From NCBI GenBank assembly GCA_036745195.1, contig DAIOGO010000006.1, forward strand, positions 1 to 43,400: a stretch of 43,400 nucleotides of DNA. Reading direction: 5' to 3'. The notes under the pieces are model-generated. The model was not told the origin of the DNA, did no database searches, and was given only the letters and a program-made list of their open reading frames with translations. The position numbers were made by a program, and so were the translations under genes. The number at the start of each line of letters is the position of its first letter. Positions within the stretch are counted from its first letter, which is position 1. Shown in pieces: positions 40,823 to 43,400 of this stretch. Source of the DNA: JBFHRE01 sp036745195. Lineage in GTDB: Bacteria; Actinomycetota; Acidimicrobiia; Spongiisociales; ZC4RG35.

Positions 40823-40828
40823 AGGATA
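40823..40828 (-). promoter_or_regulatory. -10 element for leaderless glpD
   Basis: TATCCT on the minus strand ends 6 bases before the GTG at 40816. The 74-bp gap to the divergent pgsA also holds TAGTAT at 40861-40866, a plausible -10 for pgsA. Confidence 0.4.
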
Positions 40829-40878
40829 TCGGGTCTCCCCGGCTCTCAAACACCGACCGGTAGTATCCGCCGCGAGTC

Positions 40879-40893
40879 GAGGAGGATCGAATC
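40879..40893 (+). promoter_or_regulatory. Shine-Dalgarno and ATC start of pgsA
   Basis: GAGGAGG at 40879-40885 is followed after 5 bases by ATC at 40891. No ATG, GTG or TTG occurs in frame between the upstream stop TAG (40861) and GTG 40933, so this Shine-Dalgarno appears to serve an ATC initiation codon. Confidence 0.6.
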
Positions 40894-41439
40894 ACCGTTC
40901 CCGACATCCTGGCGCTGTCACGGGTCAGCCTGGTGCCCGTGATCATGGCCGTGACGGTCTCGGACATGAGGGGCGCCTTTGGCATTGCCTGCGCCCTCTT
41001 CGTGATCGCCGCCCTGACCGACTTCTTCGACGGCTACCTCGCCCGGAAATGGAAAGTGGAGTCGGTTCTCGGGGCGTTTCTCGATACCACCGCCGACAAA
41101 CTCCTCGTCACCGGTTCCTTGCTGGCCTTGATCGCTGTCGACCGGGTTTCGATCTGGGCTGCCCTGATCATCGTCATGCGGGAGTTCGTCGTCATGGCGT
41201 TGCGGGGGCTGGTGGCCCTCGGCGGCGGCCAGATCAGGCCGTCCTCGTGGGGGAAGATCAAGGCCCTCAGCCAGTTCACCGCCATCGGTCTCGCCTTCAT
41301 CCGCTTCGAGCCTCCTTTCGGTCCGCTGTACTTCGACCAGTGGGTGATGCTGCTGGCAGTGGCCCTCACCATCGCCAGCGGCTGGCAGTACATGTCAGGA
41401 TTCTGGGAGACGGTGCGCGCCTCTCGCGCCCCCGCCTGA
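40891..41439 (+). CDS. pgsA: CDP-diacylglycerol-glycerol-3-phosphate phosphatidyltransferase family (PgsA-like), probable ATC start
   Basis: A 182-residue membrane enzyme that makes phosphatidylglycerophosphate. The CDP-alcohol phosphotransferase signature D-x2-DG-x2-AR-x8-G-x3-D-x3-D is complete (DFFDGYLARK ... GAFLDTTADK). Several hydrophobic helices follow. The conserved N-terminus (NxPNxLTxxRxxLxP in the family) appears as TVPDILALSRVSLVP upstream of the first canonical start (GTG 40933). Starting at GTG would delete part of helix 1. I therefore start at ATC 40891, supported by GAGGAGG five bases upstream. Another CDP-alcohol transferase specificity is possible. Its glycerol-3-phosphate substrate links it to the adjacent glpK/glpD. 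Confidence 0.85.
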   Translation: MTVPDILALSRVSLVPVIMAVTVSDMRGAFGIACALFVIAALTDFFDGYLARKWKVESVLGAFLDTTADKLLVTGSLLALIAVDRVSIWAALIIVMREFVVMALRGLVALGGGQIRPSSWGKIKALSQFTAIGLAFIRFEPPFGPLYFDQWVMLLAVALTIASGWQYMSGFWETVRASRAPA

Positions 41440-41440
41440 C

Positions 41441-42415
41441 ATGCCGGTCTTCGTCACCGGCGGTTCCGGCGTGGTGGGGGTGGCGGTGGTTCGTCATCTC
41501 GTCGCCGCCGGTCACCAGGTCCGTGCGCTGTCCCGCTCCGACCGGAGCGACGTCATCCTCGCCGACCTAGGGGCGGTGCCCATCCGCGGCGAGGTGATGA
41601 ATGCCAACGATTTCGTGGCAGACATGGAGGGGTGCTCTCTGCTTTTCCATGTCGCCGGGGTCAACGAGATGTGTTCGTCGCATCCCGACCGGATGATCAT
41701 GACCAATGTGGAGGGGTCGTTACGGGTGCTGCGGTCGGCGGCCCGGGCGGGTGTGGCCCGGATGGTCTACACCTCGTCGGCCGCCGCCATCGGAGAGGCA
41801 GACGGCGTGGTGGCAACCGAGGCCAGCAGCCACCGCGGGTACTACCTCTCGGCCTACGAGCGTTCCAAACACCTCGCCGAGCAGGCGGTGATGAGCGAGT
41901 CGACCACCGTCGAGGTCGTCTCCGTCAACCCGTCCTCGGTCCAGGGTCCCGGTCGGGCGGTCGGCTCGGGCAAGCTCATCCTGGATCTGGTCGCCGGTCG
42001 GCTGCCGGCCCTGGTCGACAGCGTCCTCTCGATCATCGACATCGACGACTGTGCCCGCGGGCATCTGCTCGCCGCCGAGCGGGGCAAGGCCGGCGAGCGC
42101 TACATCCTCAGTTCGTTCACACTCGAGATGCGCCAGGCGGTTCAGCTGATCTCGGAGGTACTCGGGCGCGAATTGAAGGTCCGGTACCTCCCCGGGTGGG
42201 CGGCGATGGCCGGGGCCTTCGTGGTCGAATCAGGCTCGCGGCTGGTGGGACGGCGCCCGCCGGTGTGCCGGGAGATGATCACCACCATGCTCCACGGTCA
42301 CCGCTACGACGGATCCAAGGCGACCCGTGAGCTGGGTCTGACCTATTCCACCGCACCGGACCTGCTGCGCCGGCTGGTGGGGTGGTTCGAGGCGGAGGGC
42401 CTCCTCGATGGCTGA
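41441..42415 (+). CDS. NAD-dependent epimerase/dehydratase (extended SDR)
   Basis: A 324-residue extended short-chain dehydrogenase. The N-terminal TGGSGVVG (TGxxGxxG) binds NAD(P). LFHVAGVN follows, then the catalytic Ser in VYTSSAAAIG and Tyr/Lys in YERSK. The NPSSVQGPG segment is typical of hopanoid-associated or dihydroflavonol reductase-like epimerases. No signal peptide or membrane helix. It begins one base after the pgsA stop and overlaps the next gene by 8 bp. Substrate unknown; a sugar-nucleotide or lipid role would fit the neighbourhood. Confidence 0.85.
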   Translation: MPVFVTGGSGVVGVAVVRHLVAAGHQVRALSRSDRSDVILADLGAVPIRGEVMNANDFVADMEGCSLLFHVAGVNEMCSSHPDRMIMTNVEGSLRVLRSAARAGVARMVYTSSAAAIGEADGVVATEASSHRGYYLSAYERSKHLAEQAVMSESTTVEVVSVNPSSVQGPGRAVGSGKLILDLVAGRLPALVDSVLSIIDIDDCARGHLLAAERGKAGERYILSSFTLEMRQAVQLISEVLGRELKVRYLPGWAAMAGAFVVESGSRLVGRRPPVCREMITTMLHGHRYDGSKATRELGLTYSTAPDLLRRLVGWFEAEGLLDG

Positions 42416-43316
42416 GGTCCTCATCGTCGACCATGGCGCCGCCGATCTGTCCGCTCACGTTCCCGGTGCGATCGCGTTCACCTCGGCCGAGGAGGTGGGG
42501 GCGGAGGCGGTCGATTGCCGGATCCTGCTGGCCGATCCCAGGTCGGCGGCCCGGTTGGTCGACCGGCTTCCGGAGCTGCGCTGGATCCAATCCACCTGGG
42601 CCGGGGTCGATGCGCTCGCCCGCCACGGAGTCCCCGCCGGGGTGGTGGTCACCGGGTTGAAGGGGGTGTTCGGCCCCCAGATGGCCGAGTTCGTGTTCGC
42701 CCACCTGCTGGCCCACTCCCAGCGAGTGGTGGAGCGGGCGGCAGCCCGCAGCTGGGACCCGCGCCCACCGGACGTGCTGGCCGGCACCCGGATGGGGATT
42801 CTCGGTGTTGGCTCGATCGGTGCCGTTGTCGCCCGGACCGCCACCCACCTAGGACTCGATGTGGTCGGGTGCAGCCGGAGCGGGAGTTCCGTCGAGGGTT
42901 TTCGACGGGTGTTCCCGGTGGGGGAGCGGTACACCTTCGCCGGCGGTCTCGACCACCTGGTCGTGGTGCTTCCGGCGACCGTGGAGACCAACGATCTGGT
43001 GGACAGGGCCCTGATCGAACGCATGAACCCTGGCGCGACGTTGATCAACGTCGGCCGTGGCAACTCGGTGATCGTGGCCGACGTGGTGGGAGCGCTCGGT
43101 TCGGGACATCTCTCGCTGGCGGTGCTGGACGTGCTTCCTCGCGAGCCATTGCCCGATGATGATCCGCTGTGGCAGGTCGATGGCCTGATCGTGACGTCGC
43201 ACACCGCCGCCTGGAGCCGGCCCGGCGACGTGGCCCGGGTCTTCCTCGGCAATCTCCGCCGGTTCCGGGAGGGGGCGCCGCTCGAAGGGGTGATCGATCT
43301 CACCCGCGGGTATTAA
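42408..43316 (+). CDS. D-2-hydroxyacid dehydrogenase family protein
   Basis: A 302-residue NAD-dependent 2-hydroxyacid dehydrogenase. It has GILGVGSIGAVVART (dinucleotide fold), the catalytic Arg in INVGRGNSV, Glu in LPREPLP and His in TSHTAAWS, so the active site is complete. It resembles the glyoxylate/hydroxypyruvate reductase A-like branch by its short N-terminus. It overlaps the epimerase by 8 bp and is the third gene of the pgsA unit. Substrate not predictable. Confidence 0.88.
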   Translation: MAEVLIVDHGAADLSAHVPGAIAFTSAEEVGAEAVDCRILLADPRSAARLVDRLPELRWIQSTWAGVDALARHGVPAGVVVTGLKGVFGPQMAEFVFAHLLAHSQRVVERAAARSWDPRPPDVLAGTRMGILGVGSIGAVVARTATHLGLDVVGCSRSGSSVEGFRRVFPVGERYTFAGGLDHLVVVLPATVETNDLVDRALIERMNPGATLINVGRGNSVIVADVVGALGSGHLSLAVLDVLPREPLPDDDPLWQVDGLIVTSHTAAWSRPGDVARVFLGNLRRFREGAPLEGVIDLTRGY

Positions 43317-43349
43317 TGGTCGCCCGCCGCCCCTACGATCATTAGCGCC

Positions 43350-43400
43350 GTGTCCGCCCCGCTTGAAATTCTGGTAGACCGCTGGCGGGCGCACCACTTC
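43350..43400 (+). CDS. Start of a gene cut by the window edge
   Basis: A GTG at 43350 begins VSAPLEILVDRWRAHHF, open to the edge. TACGAT at 43334-43339 is a possible -10, leaving a very short leader. Seventeen residues do not allow a function call. Confidence 0.4.
   Translation, partial: MSAPLEILVDRWRAHHF

Noticed and set aside
40933..41439. GTG 40933 as the pgsA start
   Set aside because: It would cut off the conserved PDILALSR segment and leave the strong GAGGAGG at 40879 without a start codon.

Overview
The window is about 43 kb of GC-rich DNA with densely packed genes. Short gaps, GTGA/ATGA overlaps, frequent GTG starts, leaderless-looking promoters, a class F sortase, nickel superoxide dismutase, a lysine/alanine-rich H1-like protein and a PGPGW membrane protein all point to an actinobacterium. 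I cannot fix the lineage; a deep-branching class such as Acidimicrobiia is a guess. I see no rRNA, tRNA, insertion sequence, phage gene or CRISPR array, and no gene-free stretch reaches 300 bases.

Region 1 (1-5.5 kb) handles methylated amines: an unknown protein, divergent from a PhnD-like binding protein, an FAD oxidoreductase/GcvT fusion of the dimethylglycine/sarcosine dehydrogenase type, and a non-pyrrolysine MttB-family methyltransferase. Region 2 (5.6-13.2 kb) holds a CocE-type hydrolase, a three-subunit molybdenum hydroxylase and the ribosomal GTPase TypA. Region 3 (13.2-23.3 kb, all minus strand) is the most unusual part. Read in transcription order it has formate-tetrahydrofolate ligase, a remnant of a VOC protein, a formate dehydrogenase whose active-site residue is encoded by an in-frame TGA followed by a clear bacterial SECIS hairpin, the NuoE/NuoF-type diaphorase subunit, a separate gene for the iron-sulfur N-terminal part of the formate dehydrogenase alpha chain, a PabB-PabC fusion, and a DUF4397 surface protein with its class F sortase. 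The alpha subunit is thus a selenoprotein cut into two genes in permuted order.

Region 4 (23.5-27.9 kb) has the H1-like protein, the nickel SOD with its maturation protease, a small membrane protein, methionyl-tRNA synthetase and an EamA transporter. The nickel hook carries Phe where Pro is expected. Region 5 (27.9-36.4 kb) has a flavin reductase, a deoC operon (aldolase, aldehyde dehydrogenase, a non-catalytic aldehyde dehydrogenase homologue, an AlkA-like glycosylase), an M15 peptidase, a lipoprotein esterase, 6-phosphogluconolactonase, an EEP-family nuclease/phosphatase and an alpha/beta hydrolase. Region 6 (36.4-43.4 kb) has L25 and peptidyl-tRNA hydrolase, glycerol kinase facing glycerol-3-phosphate dehydrogenase, phosphatidylglycerophosphate synthase (apparently starting at ATC), an epimerase, a 2-hydroxyacid dehydrogenase and the start of one more gene.

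Metabolic theme: tetrahydrofolate-bound one-carbon units. Demethylation of methylated glycines can feed methylene-tetrahydrofolate, the ligase joins formate to tetrahydrofolate, the formate dehydrogenase connects formate to NAD(H), and PabBC makes the folate precursor 4-aminobenzoate. A second recurring feature is that four of the five convergent gene pairs end in an inverted repeat that includes or encloses the two stop codons.
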